64,000 bases of DNA from Amoeboaphelidium protococcarum (Eukaryota; Aphelidiomycota; Aphelidea): contig JALECJ010000255.1 in assembly GCA_023515745.1 (NCBI GenBank), forward strand, positions 940,001 to 1,004,000. The letters run 5' to 3'. Under the pieces are notes generated by a model. The model was not told the origin of the DNA, did not search any database, and saw only the letters and a list, made by a program, of their open reading frames with translations. A program made the position numbers and the translations under genes. Shown here piece after piece: positions 1-12,319 of the stretch. Each line of letters begins with the position of its first letter. Position 1 is the stretch's first letter.

Positions 1-1238
1 AGGACAAGCAAGAGATAAGGTCCACAGTACCAGCGTCCGATCCATTATATGAATCTAGTGATGATGCCGATGCTATTTAGTCGGTAGAATAAGATAAATG
101 GGACGAGGAATTGTAATCTAGGACCCAAAGCTCATCCAGACAGGTCCTACAAGTGAAAACCCAATTGAATGAGAAGATGAAAAAGCTTCGGGAACTAGAT
201 AGTTTAATCAAGCAGTAGAGTCCAGCGAGAGATCAGCGTAATGTGCAGGCAACAGATAGTCTTAACAATAGTAGAAATAAATAATCGTCCTTTTAGGAAG
301 ATTAAAGGCCGTAGTAGGCTAATGTTGAGACGCTGAGAAGTCCGATTTAATCTGCAGCTCGTCCATCAGAGTATGATGATATATTGGATAATTACTCAAC
401 GTAATCGTTCCCTCGCTCATCTGAATCTAAAGCGCGTCAGAACTCTAAATCTGCTGAAGTATTTGGTGGTGAGTCGGGCGATAGACCGAGATCAGCTACT
501 TTAAGCAGAAGGAAGCAGAGTCAAGGTGGTGAGAGAAATGCTTTGTTTAGTCTATCAACGCCTGGTGTTGGTAAAGAGCAGATGATTAAGGACGAAGATT
601 TTGAGGAAGTTATTGATTTGGTGGAGAAATTGCCGAGCTTAAAGTACTCCGCTCATTTTACGTAACGTGATTTGTAACTGTATTAGGAACGTCTCGACAT
701 TGCGCGACCAGTGTTGGCAAAGTACTAGAGGTATTTGCGGCTCATCAAGGATGCACTACAACTAGTTGATCAATAGCTTACATCTAATGAGCATGATCTC
801 AGGCGATAGTACTACGCTGAAGAGTTGGATAAGTTTAAGGCGTTGCTCGATTAGTACCGGTCGCTGAAGGCGTTCTTAAGCAAATAGCAGAGACAGTAGT
901 AGTTAAATTATCGCGATCAACTCCAATACCAGGTCGATGAGCTCAGCTCTCCACTTACTCCTTTCCAGACGATTGAGCGCAAGAGAAATCCGTTGATGCA
1001 AAAGTATAATGATACTTTATCGTTGAAGGAACAGGCAAAAGTGAAAAGAGCAGTGCAAGTCAACGTTGAAGATCTCAATGCTGAGAAGCATGAAGTGAAG
1101 AAGAAGATTGTGGAGCTGAAGTAATAGCTGGATGAGGCACAGAAGAATGGCGAGCAAAATGGGGCTCAAAAGCTCAAACAATTACTTATGTAGCATCATG
1201 AGCGATATCTAGTAATTAAGAACGTATTGTAGTAATGA
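1..1238 (+). CDS. Coiled-coil, Gln-rich protein, 3' part only
   Basis: The reading frame is open from base 3 to TGA at 1236-1238 (about 411 residues) only if TAA and TAG are read as Gln. The 5' end lies outside the window. The first ~150 residues are polar and low-complexity, rich in Ser, Asp and Gln. From about base 600 the sequence becomes heptad-like with many Leu, Lys, Glu and Gln, and it ends in a charged helix-forming tail (EKHEVKKKIVELKQQL and similar), so a coiled coil is likely. I recognise no catalytic motif or family. A cytoskeletal, centrosomal or vesicle-tether role would fit the composition but is a guess. No intron is needed in the part seen. Confidence 0.7.
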
Positions 1239-1706
1239 ATATATAGATAGATTCGTGACGTAAGTTTATTATACGCGATTACACTTGACACCTCTTGAAT
1301 AGTCGTCTGATGCCGTTTTTGGTGCCGGAAATTGGATTTCTATAACAAATGTTGTGGTATTAGTCTCTCTGACTAATTTTCGTCAAAAATTTGATACCGG
1401 TTACCAAACCATTGAATCCATATAATTTTGACAATCCCTGAATGACCGGTGACAAACGCAGATTACTCCATCGACTAAGCGATCTAAACTCCGTTTGCAT
1501 AAAAGGCTATTTTTAGACTTGGTCGCAATCTGGCCCAAAATCAGCCAGACAACAAAGACATAAAGGCTATTGTCATGCTTCATTCCCACATTATTTAGCT
1601 CTCCTTGTCAACCGCCTATTACTGCTTGCACATTCTTTAGCTTACAGATAATCTTAACTGTGAGAATTCTAGTTGATATCTCTGCACATTTGATCAATCA
1701 TACACC
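1239..1706. other. Intergenic spacer
   Basis: AT-rich spacer between two plus-strand genes. It should hold the 3' UTR of the first gene and the promoter of the next. I see no conserved ORF, RNA gene or repeat. The short minus ORF at 1401-1589 has no family resemblance. Confidence 0.5.
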
Positions 1707-2897
1707 ATGAAGCTTCATATTGACGAATTGCCGCTGCCACCTGCCATTGACATATCCTCTGATAGCGCAGCGATGCGTGACCTTAAGCTGTCCAATGGTA
1801 TGCCTAGTAATAACGTTTCCCCTTCCGTGAATACTGCATCATCCGATAGTCCGTTTATCCCTAAATCTAATGCGTTGGGAGATAAAATGGCCGATACAGC
1901 TGCTTCCACTCCAGTTGCTGAGCTAAGACCAGCCTCGCCCAAGATTCGATTCAATAGTGATGAGTACACAAGGGCTGCCAAGTCTGATCACACGGCGAAT
2001 ATTGAAGATATGCTCAAGGCCAGGCCCGCTTTCCCTCCCACTGCACCAAGCGTATTCCGCACTCCTAACACCAACATTGTGACTAATCGCCAACTGGACA
2101 CTACTCCTGAGCTGCTGTCAATCAAGCAGGCTATAATTGATTCGTAAATATATGTGACTCCTCCCAAGCTGTACATCCGTATCATTGGCTTCCGTTACTC
2201 GAGAGAGGGCGAGGCTGCACCAACGCAGGCTGATATGTCAGTTATGTCTCATGATGAAAATAGCACCAACAACAAGGCTAGCCAGAAGAGAAAGAAGGTT
2301 ATGGATCTGCGCGTCGATATATCAAAATTCATTGACACTGACTATCTGATCTATAATCCCGAGTCGATTGGTAACTATCATCTGGATATGAGACATAAGC
2401 ACAAGTCGCTGAACATTTACAAGTACGTAGCATCCAGCAAGTTGAAGGCTGTCTGCCAGTCAATAAAAGACAAGTTTGGTGACGAGTTTGATCATCTGAG
2501 CGTGCGTATAACCAACGATGAGTTTGTCGAGCACATTCCAAAGGCGTACAAGGGAATGTTCTTTGGTGAAGGATGTTCCAAGTCTCTGAGAATTGCAATC
2601 TGCCTCGCCTTTCCGCCAATAATTCCAGCGGTGCTATTTGAATTGGTGAATAAAAAGGATTATGACACCGGATTCGTCTTCCGTATCAGAAAGTCAAATA
2701 TTGAGGCAATCGAGAAGGAGCTTGCGGAAGTTGCCTCTGTTGGAATCCGAGATGTCGATCCATCGCAGCGTAAACAGGAGAATCTCGATCGCGTCCAGAA
2801 GAGCGACGGCGAGTTGGCAAAGCGATCTGTCGTTGAGCAGGATGGCATTGTTAACAGCCCTGAGATGGCTAAAACTAATCAGGTTAGCACTGTGTGA
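1707..2897 (+). CDS. Hypothetical protein, 396 aa
   Basis: A single ORF from ATG 1707 to TGA 2895-2897 with one in-frame TAA near 2145 (read Gln). The N-terminal ~145 residues are Pro/Ser/Ala-rich and look disordered. Residues ~150-350 look folded, with alternating hydrophobic and charged segments, and include one hydrophobic stretch near residue 300 (LRIAICLAFPPIIPAVLFEL) that could be a buried helix or a membrane segment. The C-terminal ~60 residues are charged and polar. I do not recognise the family. The ATG is the first in frame after an upstream stop and is followed by good coding composition. The neighbours (a coiled-coil protein and IMPACT) give no functional clue. Confidence 0.75.
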
Positions 2898-2990
2898 TGA
2901 TGATAATGTATGGAATTTATAAGCACACTGATATTGCGTATTCTGATGTTAACAAAATGAATAAATAATTGATGTTTAGGATGAATCAAT

Positions 2991-3896
2991 TCAATTGTAC
3001 TCTTTTTGAAGCAACTACTTTGCACTGTTTGAAATGTGTTTAAATCTATCACTGCCTAAATGAATTCCACCAAACCAGCGCGACACGATAACAACCACTT
3101 TGTCGTAGCCACCGCTCTCAAGCATACTCAGCAATCGAATACCGGCACCTCCTTCGCCATCGTCATCATAACCATAATCAACGTTATCAATTCGATACGC
3201 GACGATATTATGACTTGCTTTCCGAATTTTACTGTTCTGGAGAAGAGTATCCAAGACTTGTGCAATATAATCTTTACTACTAATCCTTGCCATATGTGCC
3301 ACAAAAACTGACTTTCTGTCCACTATGGGTTCTTCTGACGACACAATCTTGATCGAAGTTTATCTCTTTTATGCTTCAGAGTCAATATAGTTAATTGCCT
3401 TCATAGCCTCATCACTTTTGTGCCTTGAATGATCATTGTTAAGAACGCCAGTAGCTGCAGATACTTAATTCTAAGAAGATTGCGTTTATCGCCGATCAAG
3501 CCACTACCTCAGATCTCCATCTTGCTATGACAACTCTAAATCGAGACGCGACTATAATTGTTCGCGCAAGTACTCGATCCAGTCATATACAATGGAAGAT
3601 TTAGTATCAATGTATCGCTACTGAAGATCATTGTCGACGCGTAACATGAAGTCCTTGTCAGAAGTCAGCCATTTCACGGGGCAATTGAATGACTCCCTAA
3701 TTGTGATCTTCGGAGCACTTTCTGATGGATAATCCTGAGGCATTTAGATCTCGATTAACACGACGATACGACCATCTTATTACTGTGCGTTTAATTGAAG
3801 CCTATATATGATCTGATTATCCTCAGTGACTTGTAGCTCTTCCGGCGCGTATATTGACTACAGGACTTCAATCTCTTATTACTAATCTTCGTTCAT
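2991..3896 (-). CDS. IMPACT/YIH1 family translational regulator
   Basis: 301 aa in one exon. The N-terminus (MNEDQQQEIEVLQSIYAPEE) opens a typical RWD domain of ~110 residues. The C-terminal ~110 residues are the UPF0029/IMPACT domain: FVAHMARISS, then DDDGEGGAG, then VVVIVSRWFGGIHLG. In yeast and mammals this family binds GCN1 through the RWD domain and so restrains the eIF2-alpha kinase GCN2 during amino-acid starvation. Domain order and length match IMPACT (about 320 aa). The start ATG at 3894-3896 sits directly on the RWD signature, which fixes it. Many TAA/TAG codons occur in the linker and are read as Gln. The gene ends 94 bp from the upstream plus-strand gene (convergent). Confidence 0.92.
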
Positions 3897-4068
3897 TCTA
3901 TGACATTAAATAAAAAACGGCAAAGCAGATCACGGCGAATTGAAACTATAAAAGTGCCCGCAAAGACCATAAAGTTTATAATGAAATTGCTATGGTCGTA
4001 TAAAGGAAGTATATAAACGCGTAATTGATATTCTAATCCTTTATTGTACGTACACACTAAGCTATGCA

Positions 4069-5715
4069 TCAATGATAAATCTGCTCATAAATACAAAATA
4101 CTGTTCCCATCACAGCCAGTGCGAAAAAGAGGGATAGTACACAGACAGCCACAATACGCTTAAGCAATGTTGATTCTAACATTCTATCAGAGTCTTTGTC
4201 TTCAAAGATACATAGCTATTGTTGATGAGATTTTAGAACAGAGCCAGCGACAAGAGGAGCAGCAGAATCGATTTCGCCACCATCAAATCCTTACCTACTA
4301 GAAAATACAAGCCAGCATAATACGGGAAACAATATGGAGTTAATAGTACAGAACAGACTACCAAGTAAAGCCAGTACGCGATCAAAGTGAGGAAATATGA
4401 TAGCCACTACCAAGACAAGCACACATATAGATGTCTTTACCAGAGTTGTTCTTAAATACAGCCACAGCGAATTATATACTTTGTACATATTCTCTACTTC
4501 TCTATCATTTAAATTTTTAGGAAGAAGTTAAGACTATTCATCATCATCATCATCGTTCTCTCCACGTTGTGAAGGATCAGTATTTGTCACTTCACTCAAT
4601 GAATTTTATATAGATGGCGGAATCAATATCGATTCATCATCACCAGCATTAACTTTTGAAAACAGGAAATTCTCAATCTCTAACACTATGGGAAATATAA
4701 GCAATGGAAACTTTGTGAATGGATTAATAATCACCAATGCCATGGTTATAAAGTAAATGACACGAGGATAGGCAGGATCCCGTAGATTCTCAGTAATTAC
4801 ACTCTACGCTCGGTCGCCAAACATCAAATAACCACAACTGCCCACAATCATGTACAAGACGAATGCTGAACCAAACGCTACATTTACACTACGAGCAAAC
4901 TTCTGCGGCTACTTCATGGAAGCATAGAAGCCGGGGAAACATGGGGCTGCAGAGAATCCAGCCATGAATAAACCGAAAGCTGCAGGCACAGATGTCCACT
5001 TCTCAGGAAGGAGATACGTGTTACTGACTGAACGCAAAGATCCAATAGCATCTGGTTTATAGAACCCATCAAATAGTACCACCGCAGTAAGATTAATGAT
5101 ACAAACGATACCGAGCAGACTGACATATGATAGATTAGACAAACTCTTAGGCCACGTGCAAACTGTCATTAAGGACCATGCAACCAGTTTAACATACAAC
5201 TCATACTGCGAAAGATCCAGAGTCAATACCACTGAATGAGAGGCGAGTAACAGCATCGCCACAGAGCCAGCAAACAACTCACAAATGAACAGAATCTAAA
5301 TGAACATTCTCCCCTTGAGTCCAAAAGCTGCCTCGCCAATATCGCCGTAAGTAACAAGAGCATCCTTCTTCATGGATAACATAGATTCCTTGGATTCTAG
5401 CTAACTAGACAATCGCCGCTATTGTTATTTAACTGAAGAATCTGACGCAATCTATGACTAATAATCGCCGCTTTACCATTTCATCTTGAGCCACTTGTAC
5501 TGACATGCCCCTAAAATCTTGCCGCAGTAAGCAGACACATATCCGCATAGCATCAGCAGAAAGACTGCACACAGCCAACCGCACTTGGAGAATGCAGACG
5601 GGAGACACAGGAGCGATACACCCAAAATCACATTAGCAGTATTAAAGATAGTCTGCAGTGTACTACTACTGCCAGATTGTCGATCACAATCACTCTATCG
5701 TTGTATATTACTCAT
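4069..5715 (-). CDS. AAAP-family amino-acid transporter
   Basis: 548 aa, one exon. After a short polar N-terminus comes the hallmark first membrane helix of the amino acid/auxin permease (AVT1/VIAAT) family: LQTIFNTANVILGVSLLCLP. About ten further hydrophobic segments follow. A long Ser/Gln-rich hydrophilic loop sits between the second and third, and an acidic loop with a DDDDDE run precedes the last group. Family members are H+- or Na+-coupled amino-acid carriers of the plasma membrane, vacuole or synaptic vesicle. Substrate and compartment cannot be read from sequence. The start is the first ATG after an upstream TGA and lies ~12 codons before the first conserved helix. Confidence 0.88.
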
Positions 5716-6290
5716 TCACTTCCTGGTTTAATATTCGATCACAATAAATTGATCTGGAATCCAATACTTGAATTGAATAATAACAACTCTATACAATAAA
5801 TATTAATGAGATGGTAGATGAGCGAATGTGATGGCAGCAAAGTTCAAGTGATCGCCGCTGCCTTTAATTGTAATTTTACTTGCTGTTGTTGTTTTGATGA
5901 GAAAGTTGTCGCGAAAATGACGTTAGAACACGCGGATTTTATCATCACCTCAAAGCCGTTAGAATTTCCCCATGAATCGCGATTGGGAAGGGGTTTAGTT
6001 CTCTTATATATCTAGAGCGTACATATACTTTGCAGGCAATAATGTAGCTCATAGTTCTCTAAGGTCTAATTGTTAGTATCTTTGTTGTGCGATGTGGATA
6101 ATCGATACTTGGCTCACGTCCGGGCAAGTTGTTATACGTCCAGCCAATAACCGTGCAGAATTATCCATTTTATTAGAAGTCTTGCGCAAACTACTTTCAA
6201 TCAGACGCGAATGGCGCATGCATAAACGATATCCTTTGTTATGCTTCAAACATAATTTTGGTGAAGTCGATTATTATGAAGACACTCTGA

Positions 6291-6776
6291 TTCTCATTGC
6301 CGCTTGCTGAATGTAATCCAATCAAAATCTAGGAGGGTAGAGATGTGACGGTTCGACTGCAATTTAATTTTAATGAGGATCTTGAAGCTGGCAACGTTGG
6401 AGAGCATCATGAGTAGTACCGACGCGTATATCGTAATTATCTATTCTACAGGAAGCGTCCAAGATGATGCAAGTTTACTTCCTATCAAGTTCAGAAATGC
6501 GCCGCATACAAACGTCAATCTGGCAAAGGACAAGTTTTGAAAATGGTTGAAACTAATGTCGTGCGCGCAAATCCGGAACCAGCTACTCTGTTACATCCCG
6601 GCACGTCTTAGATGGGGATTTTAGATGCTAAATTAGATCTAATCACCTGTCAGTTGTAAGAACTCTTTCTCTAGACGCGTAATAAGGTTGATATCTCATT
6701 CGCTCTCCCCAAAGAGATTATCAGTCCCGCCTAGTCCTCTTCCACCACTCTTTTTCAACCGCTTGCACTAGTATGA
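6291..6776 (+). pseudogene. Possible broken or incompletely resolved gene
   Basis: One frame is open from 6291 to TGA 6774-6776 except for a single in-frame TGA at 6465-6467. Both halves read like real protein: VTVRLQFNFNED and YRRVYRNYLFYRKRPR before the TGA, VQKCAAYKRQSGKGQ and LDAKLDLITCQLQELF after it. A second coding-like stretch (6092-6310, ending YYEDTLILIAAC) lies in another frame just upstream. The options are an intron I failed to place, a sequencing error, a TGA recoding event, or a decaying gene. The family is not recognised. No ATG is obvious at the start of the frame. Confidence 0.3.
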
Positions 6777-6967
6777 TGTCCATGACTTTGTAATGAAACA
6801 TTTTAGTTTTTTAAAATATTTGACTGATGAATTTATTTGTTCTGGTTCTAGCTTCTCTGATTTCGCATGCTAACAACTTGGATAGCTATTGAGTAAGTGT
6901 TAAAATTAAGAAGGTTCGATGTTGCAGATTGTTTTAAGAGGCAAAAGTCCCATATATTTTAAAGAAC

Positions 6968-7176
6968 CACCACCAGACTGAGAATATATTATCGACGTGT
7001 ACATTCAGTGTAGAGATACTTGAAGCAAGAGTAGAAATAATATTCTGTTGGTTGTATAGTCCAAAATACTTAGACCCGGTCCACCACCGGGCAAGTTACA
7101 GCCAGTCCGGCTCACAGCCGGGCCAACTTTATAACTTACCAATGAAGCACCACCAGACTGAGAATATATTATTGAC
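6968..7176. repeat. 29-bp direct repeat, two copies 180 bp apart
   Basis: Positions 6968-6996 and 7148-7176 are identical at 28 of 29 bases (C/T difference at the fourth base from the end). The repeat begins CACCACCAGACTGAGAA. The spacer contains the two GC-rich hairpins at 7075-7121. It could be the remnant of a small mobile element, a segmental tandem duplication, or a duplicated regulatory block upstream of the P450. Confidence 0.75.
7075..7121. promoter_or_regulatory. Two adjacent perfect GC-rich hairpins
   Basis: CCCGGT (7075-7080) pairs with ACCGGG (7086-7091) around a 5-nt loop. CCGGCT (7107-7112) pairs with AGCCGG (7116-7121) around a 3-nt loop. They stand out in an AT-rich spacer and lie inside the 180-bp unit bounded by the direct repeat, 376-422 bp before the P450 start. 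The function is unknown. They might act as an RNA stem-loop in a UTR or as a DNA-binding site. Confidence 0.5.
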
Positions 7177-7497
7177 AAGTATTATTTGTGTATTTAAGAC
7201 GAAAAAGTCAATTCTTGTATAGTTCTCATTCCTTCTTACTGCCATTGTAGATCTGAGATATTTGAATTGTTTGGACGCGTCAAAAAATGCTTTGCGGTTG
7301 TTTGAACTGCGGCGATAACTCGAGTCTGCTAATAAGAAACGTTAATTTACTGATTGTTTGCGAAACAATTGTTCCGTCTCAAAGCCACATGGCCCCTTAC
7401 ACACCATTATCTTTACACCAAACACTGGCACTTTTTTGGCATACTTTGTCTCACGTCTCTTTATATCTCATCCACCTGTCAGGCTCCTTTCGATAAA

Positions 7498-9063
7498 ATG
7501 ACCAGTTTAAACTTTATGGATGTGCTGTGGTACTCTGTGTATAGTGCGGCGGCATTCTTTATAGTGCAATTCCTATATGAAGTGTACAAGGGGAAAAGTG
7601 TCAGAAGAGGCGTTCCGGGTCCAGTGATTGTTCCCCTGTTGGATAACTTGATTGAATGCATATTGACACTGGGGCAAAGTTTTGACTCGCTGGTGGAGTA
7701 TACATTGAAATTTCATGACAAGGTGTACTCTACGGATGGTGCGGTGAAATACGTGGGAAAACCCAAAACTTGGATGGTTAACCTGCCCTTCATTCCGCGG
7801 CACTTTGTCACTACCGATCCTGAGTGTGTCGAGTTTGCGCTCAAGACAAAATTTGAATTGTTTGAAAAGTCGCCCGAATTGAAGCGTTTACTCTCGCAGC
7901 TTCTTGGTAAAGGGATATTTGCATCGGATGGACCTCGTTGGTTGGCTTAGCGTAAGGCTACCAGTTAGATATTTCATGTGAAGAACTTTAGGGAATATTT
8001 TATGACTGTATTCCGGGAAGGGACTGATTTGCTGATAAAGATTCTAGATAAGGCTGCGTCTGAGGGAACGGTGGTGAATTTGTATGATTTATTTCATCGA
8101 TTCACGTTGGATTCTTTCAGCCTCATTGGTTTTGGTAAGTAATTACATTGCTTGCAGTCTTATTTAGATGGCAATCTGGGTCCTGTTGCATTTGCTGCGG
8201 CTTTTGATAAGGCTCAGCATATCACTGCACTTCGTACAATGTCTTCCATCTGGCCTATTACAGAGTATTTTGATGGATCCGCGCAGATTATGAGAGATTG
8301 TGTGAAAACGATTAATGAATTTTCATCTCAGTGCATTGAAGAGCGTCGTCAGGATCCAGATAAAGATAATAAAGATGATTTGCTTAGTAGATTTATGCGT
8401 TTACGCGATGAAGAGACTGGTGAATTGTATAACGATCAGGAACTGCGGGATACTATCATGAACTTGATAATTGCCGGTAGAGATACAACTGCACAGACAT
8501 TGAGTTGGGCTTTCACTGAGTTGTTCAAGCATCCGGAAGTGATTGAGAAGATTCGCAATGAATTTTAAAGTCAAATTACAGACTTCAGTATTGATGACTT
8601 GTCTAGACCGAGTTATGATGAAGTGCTCAAGTTATCGTACGCTAAAGCTGTGTTCAATGAAACTCTAAGATTGCACCCTGCAGTTCCGCGTCAATCCAAG
8701 GGAGCATTAGAGGATGTAACATTGCCTAATGGAGTTCACTTGAAGAAGGGGGAGGTGTTTGTATTTTCATCCTATGTCATGGGCAGACTGGAGAGTATAT
8801 GGGGCGAAGATGTATTAGAGTTTAAACCAGACCGCTTTATAGACTAAAATCACTCCCCTTATAAGTTTCTCGCGTTTAATGCTGGTCCACGACTTTGTCT
8901 TGGTCAATAGATGGCATACTTGGAGGCTATCACTGCTCTGGTACTCGTGTTGGATCAGTTTGATTTTAAGCTTGCTATGCCTGAGGAGGAGATTCAGCAT
9001 GCCATTGGGCTGACACTGTTGATGAAGAATGGACTTAAAGTCACGGTTGAGAAGAGAAATTGA
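7498..9063 (+). CDS. Cytochrome P450 (CYP52/86/704-like)
   Basis: 521 aa, intronless. There is an N-terminal membrane anchor (residues ~8-24) and a GPRWLAQRKATS C-helix region. The I-helix AGRDTTAQT lies at ~325 and the ExxR motif (FNETLRLHP) at ~385. The haem loop FNAGPRLCLGQQMAYLEA has Cys467. The sequence most resembles fatty-acid/alkane omega-hydroxylases (CYP52, CYP86, CYP704), which act at the ER with P450 reductase; the substrate is inferred. Key evidence for the code is that TAG at 8908-8910 occupies the second Gln of GQQ and TAG in the C-helix occupies the Gln of QRK. A GTAAGT...GCAG stretch at ~8135-8157 looks like an intron but must be translated to keep the frame and the GFGxxLxxL motif. 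Confidence 0.95.
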
Positions 9064-9214
9064 ACCCTCGATTTTTGGATTATTTTGGACTTAATCTTGC
9101 TAGAAATATTATGAATGTATTATACTATGATCGAATAAAATACTATTGAAAAATAACAAATTATAGCAATTTTAGTTATAACTGGTAGTTAATAATACAA
9201 TACAAAACTCAATT

Positions 9215-11861
9215 TCATTCTCCATTGATATTGCTACTCTAGTCCTACGCGTTAGACTCCGTAGACTTCTTGCCATCATCCTGTTTTTGAGATACGACAG
9301 AGTCACTGTCCTATTGATTTGCATCTTCATTCAGTCGATCATCTTCCTTATCGGGCAATTTCACATCTTTAACTTGACCAACAACTTAGTCAGCAATATC
9401 ATTAGACTCTTATACTACTTCCTTTGTTGTAGAATCAGCAGAATCATTCCCGTTTTGTGAAGTTGCCGTACCAACGGAAGTAATATGATCTACAGATATG
9501 TCGGTAGTGTTATGTGAAGTCTCAATAGCAGCAAACAGATCAGTTTATAAAACAGGAGCACCAAACAGTTGATCTAAAAATGCTTTCCCTTACAAATTAG
9601 ACGCGTCAGCAGGATTCTACTTCAATTATCGCTTGCCTTGACCGTTAGTGGCCCCAGGACTATCATCATCATCATCATCATTGTCAGCAGTTTCATCCTC
9701 TTCACCAATGGAAATTCTCGTTTAATCCACTTGATTCTTATTACCATCATCGTTATTCCTAGGCAAGGAACTCGGATTATTATTTTATAGACCAAAACTC
9801 TGATAATCCACCCAACCACCAGCATCATCGTCATCATCCACAGATCCGGCAGAGGTGGATCCATAACGATTTGGGAAATCTGAAATCACCTACTGGATCA
9901 TAAATCTTGCCATTTAATCCGATGACATGTCAAAGTACGATAAACTTTACGCCTACTACTGATCAATTTCACCAGATGATAGTTGAGTATTCTAAGCATT
10001 ACCATTCCCAGGAGTAGACAACGTTAATCCATTCATTCCAGCACTGAGTGGAGACGGTATAAACACGGGCTTTCCACCCGCAAATTGCCTGTTATTCTTC
10101 AATTCAGCATCTTTATACCACCCATTGACGTATTCCTACCACTCCTCATCATTGGTCAACGGTGCAATAATATGTTATTACAATTCACTCTATGCCGGTT
10201 CTTTTCCATCACCATCATCACTACTACTATTACCGCCGTGTCTGGAGATGAAGCGCAGTACTTTTTCAGTCATCAGAGTAACGTGTCCCATATTACCAAG
10301 TCTCAACGATTTTGGCTGTGCTACACTAACCTGATTCTATTTGTTGGCTTTACAAATCTATTTACACAATTCAGCATCCTTAAATAAGGATATAATTAAC
10401 TGTTCTGAATACTACAGCGGTGCATTAAATAGATTATCCAAAAGCTAAATGACCAAATTATGCAGCAGATTATTCCAAGTGAACTGAAAGAAATACCCCA
10501 TGATTATAGATAGAATGCCATTATCAAGAAGAAGCTTAAAGACTGCGGGCTTGGTATTTTCGTGCTACTGACTATCCATAGATTGTATAGATGCCAAATT
10601 AGCCAGAGTACCTAAATTGGAGTGTATCTTCCCACTAGCAGCCTCCAATAGATTAACAAAGAATTCAACGACCGCAAGTCTCTCACCACCAAAAGGTATA
10701 AGTATTCCTGTGCTCAAATCCCTGGGCACTAATTTACCAACCGGCTTCTGCAGAATATTCTTCAGTTATACCACGGTATCGTTACTGCAAACTACATCAA
10801 TCAGCTCATCGATATTCAGCGGATCCCTCTTAATGACAGGTGCAGGCGCTGTCATAGCTCCGAACTCACCACCGCCGCCGCCACCACCTTCACTCATCTG
10901 AGATACCATATCATCTTCATCACTCTGAGTATAATGTTTGATCAATTCAGTCAGCAACTTTACACCATAAACGATACAAGATGACTACTACTGAATATTA
11001 TCACCTGGTGGCCGTGTAATGAACGAAATCAACTTCTCCACATTCTGCTTTCCTTTTATTTACTATACTAGGGCATTACAATTCAATAGATCAGAGTCCA
11101 CAATCTAAGATTATGAATAGACAGAAATTATGTCCACGAGTAACAACTGAGCTGTGGAATGCCACTGATAATCAAGTGCGGGACTGAACATGTCAAACAT
11201 TTTATCAATCAACGCCGCCTCCGAGAGCCACCCAGTAATATCATGTCCTTCTTCATAAGTATCGCAGGCTACAATTTTAAGGATGACATCACCAATAGCA
11301 AAAGTACAAGCATGACGAAGGAGTTATTGGACACAATTCTACTTCTATCGCAAGTACTGCAAAGTTTCATGCGTTCGCTTCACCAACAGAGTTCCAACAA
11401 CTTTATTAAAATACCCCGCATTAACCGGATTGATATCTTGTTCAGTGTCAATAATAGAATATAAAATATCCATAAACTCCATGTGACTATCCACAAGTTC
11501 ATTAATGAAAGCATTAGTCTCACAGCACAAAATCTCTGAAGCCACAAAGGGAAACTTGAAGCGCTCATCCGCCAATAATTCATTCTACTCCACTTCAGTC
11601 TCTGGAATCCCACACAGCCAAGTGATGATTTACTTGAGGTTGTTCTCTTGACATAGACTACAATGGATATGATAATTTAAAATTACATATTTCAATGGTG
11701 ATATTTAATGCTTACAACTCAATAACTTTGTTGTTCTAAGTCTTGACTTCTTGCAGTAGTTCATCCTCCCGGAACAGCTCATACAATGTACATCCGCCCT
11801 CTCTATCCAAAAGATTCTCAATATTAGATGACGTCTACTGGAATCCGAATCTCCAAAACAT
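9215..11861 (-). CDS. SIT4/PP6 phosphatase regulatory subunit (SAPS domain)
   Basis: 862 aa from two exons; the intron is 11658-11715 (58 nt, GTAAGC...TTGTAG). The N-terminus MFWRFGFQ leads into NIENLLDREG and ELFREDELLQE, and the splice joins VIEF to LCQENNLKQII, all typical of SAPS proteins (yeast SAP155/185/190, human PPP6R). Then comes the signature RFKFPFVASEIL, followed by YFNKVVGTLL. The C-terminal third is Asp/Gln/Ser-rich and disordered, including a DDDDDD run near 9660. The family targets the PP6/Sit4 phosphatase catalytic subunit to substrates in cell-cycle and TOR signalling. ACGCGT occurs twice inside the coding tail. Confidence 0.93.
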
Positions 11862-12319
11862 AATTCGATCTCTCTATTAAAGTAGGAATATTGAATTTGT
11901 TATTATCGTCTATAACTTTTTGATATTACAGTAGCTTTGATAACGACGAGCAAAGAGCAGCAAGAAGGAAAGAAGACAAGCGACGAAAGCGCGATGAAAC
12001 AGACGAGTCGCAACTCTCTCTCACATTCTTCACTTCTACACTACAGTAGCGGATTGAGAGAGACAGAGAGAGAGAACGCGCGATCCACACTCCATAGGAT
12101 GAGTCGTGGATAATTGCATATCGGAAGTTGAAACATGATGGCACGTTCCCTTTCTACGCTACATTTTAGGCGAGCAGGAGAGCAGCTATGCCGTTCTCGA
12201 TAATTTTTTTTCTCGTTATATCCTCAGTATAATTTATTCATTCAGTCTCTAGAAAATCAGCTGTACAGTGTTAAGGAAGTAGTTTCTTTTCTTTTAAATC
12301 GTATCGTAGATCGCTGAAT
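11862..12319. other. Divergent promoter region with GA tract
   Basis: Spacer between the SAPS gene (minus) and the fucosyltransferase (plus), so it should carry both promoters. A GA-rich tract lies at ~12054-12075, with a partner CT stretch at ~12013-12022. No ORF is supported. Confidence 0.45.

Larger units (their letters stand above)
5716..7497. other. 1.8-kb region without a clear intact gene
   Basis: Between the transporter (minus) and the P450 (plus). It contains several plus-strand open stretches that do not join into one frame (5809-6263, 6092-6310, 6291-6776), a duplicated 29-bp sequence and two short GC-rich hairpins, listed separately. ACGCGT occurs at about 6422, 6678 and 7275. 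An intron-containing gene that I could not assemble is possible. Confidence 0.45.

Noticed and set aside
7287-7496. Plus ORF just upstream of the P450 and a possible earlier start
   Set aside because: It is in a different frame from the P450, and the P450 frame has no earlier ATG. ATG 7498 directly precedes the membrane anchor.
8135-8157. GTAAGT...GCAG in the P450 gene as a 23-nt intron
   Set aside because: Removing it shifts the frame, while translating it gives the expected GFGxxLxxL region. All other introns are 47-68 nt and end in GTAG.
9622-9864. Minus ORF with Met/Ile runs
   Set aside because: Out-of-frame reading of the Asp-rich tail of the SAPS gene (GAT repeats read as ATG).
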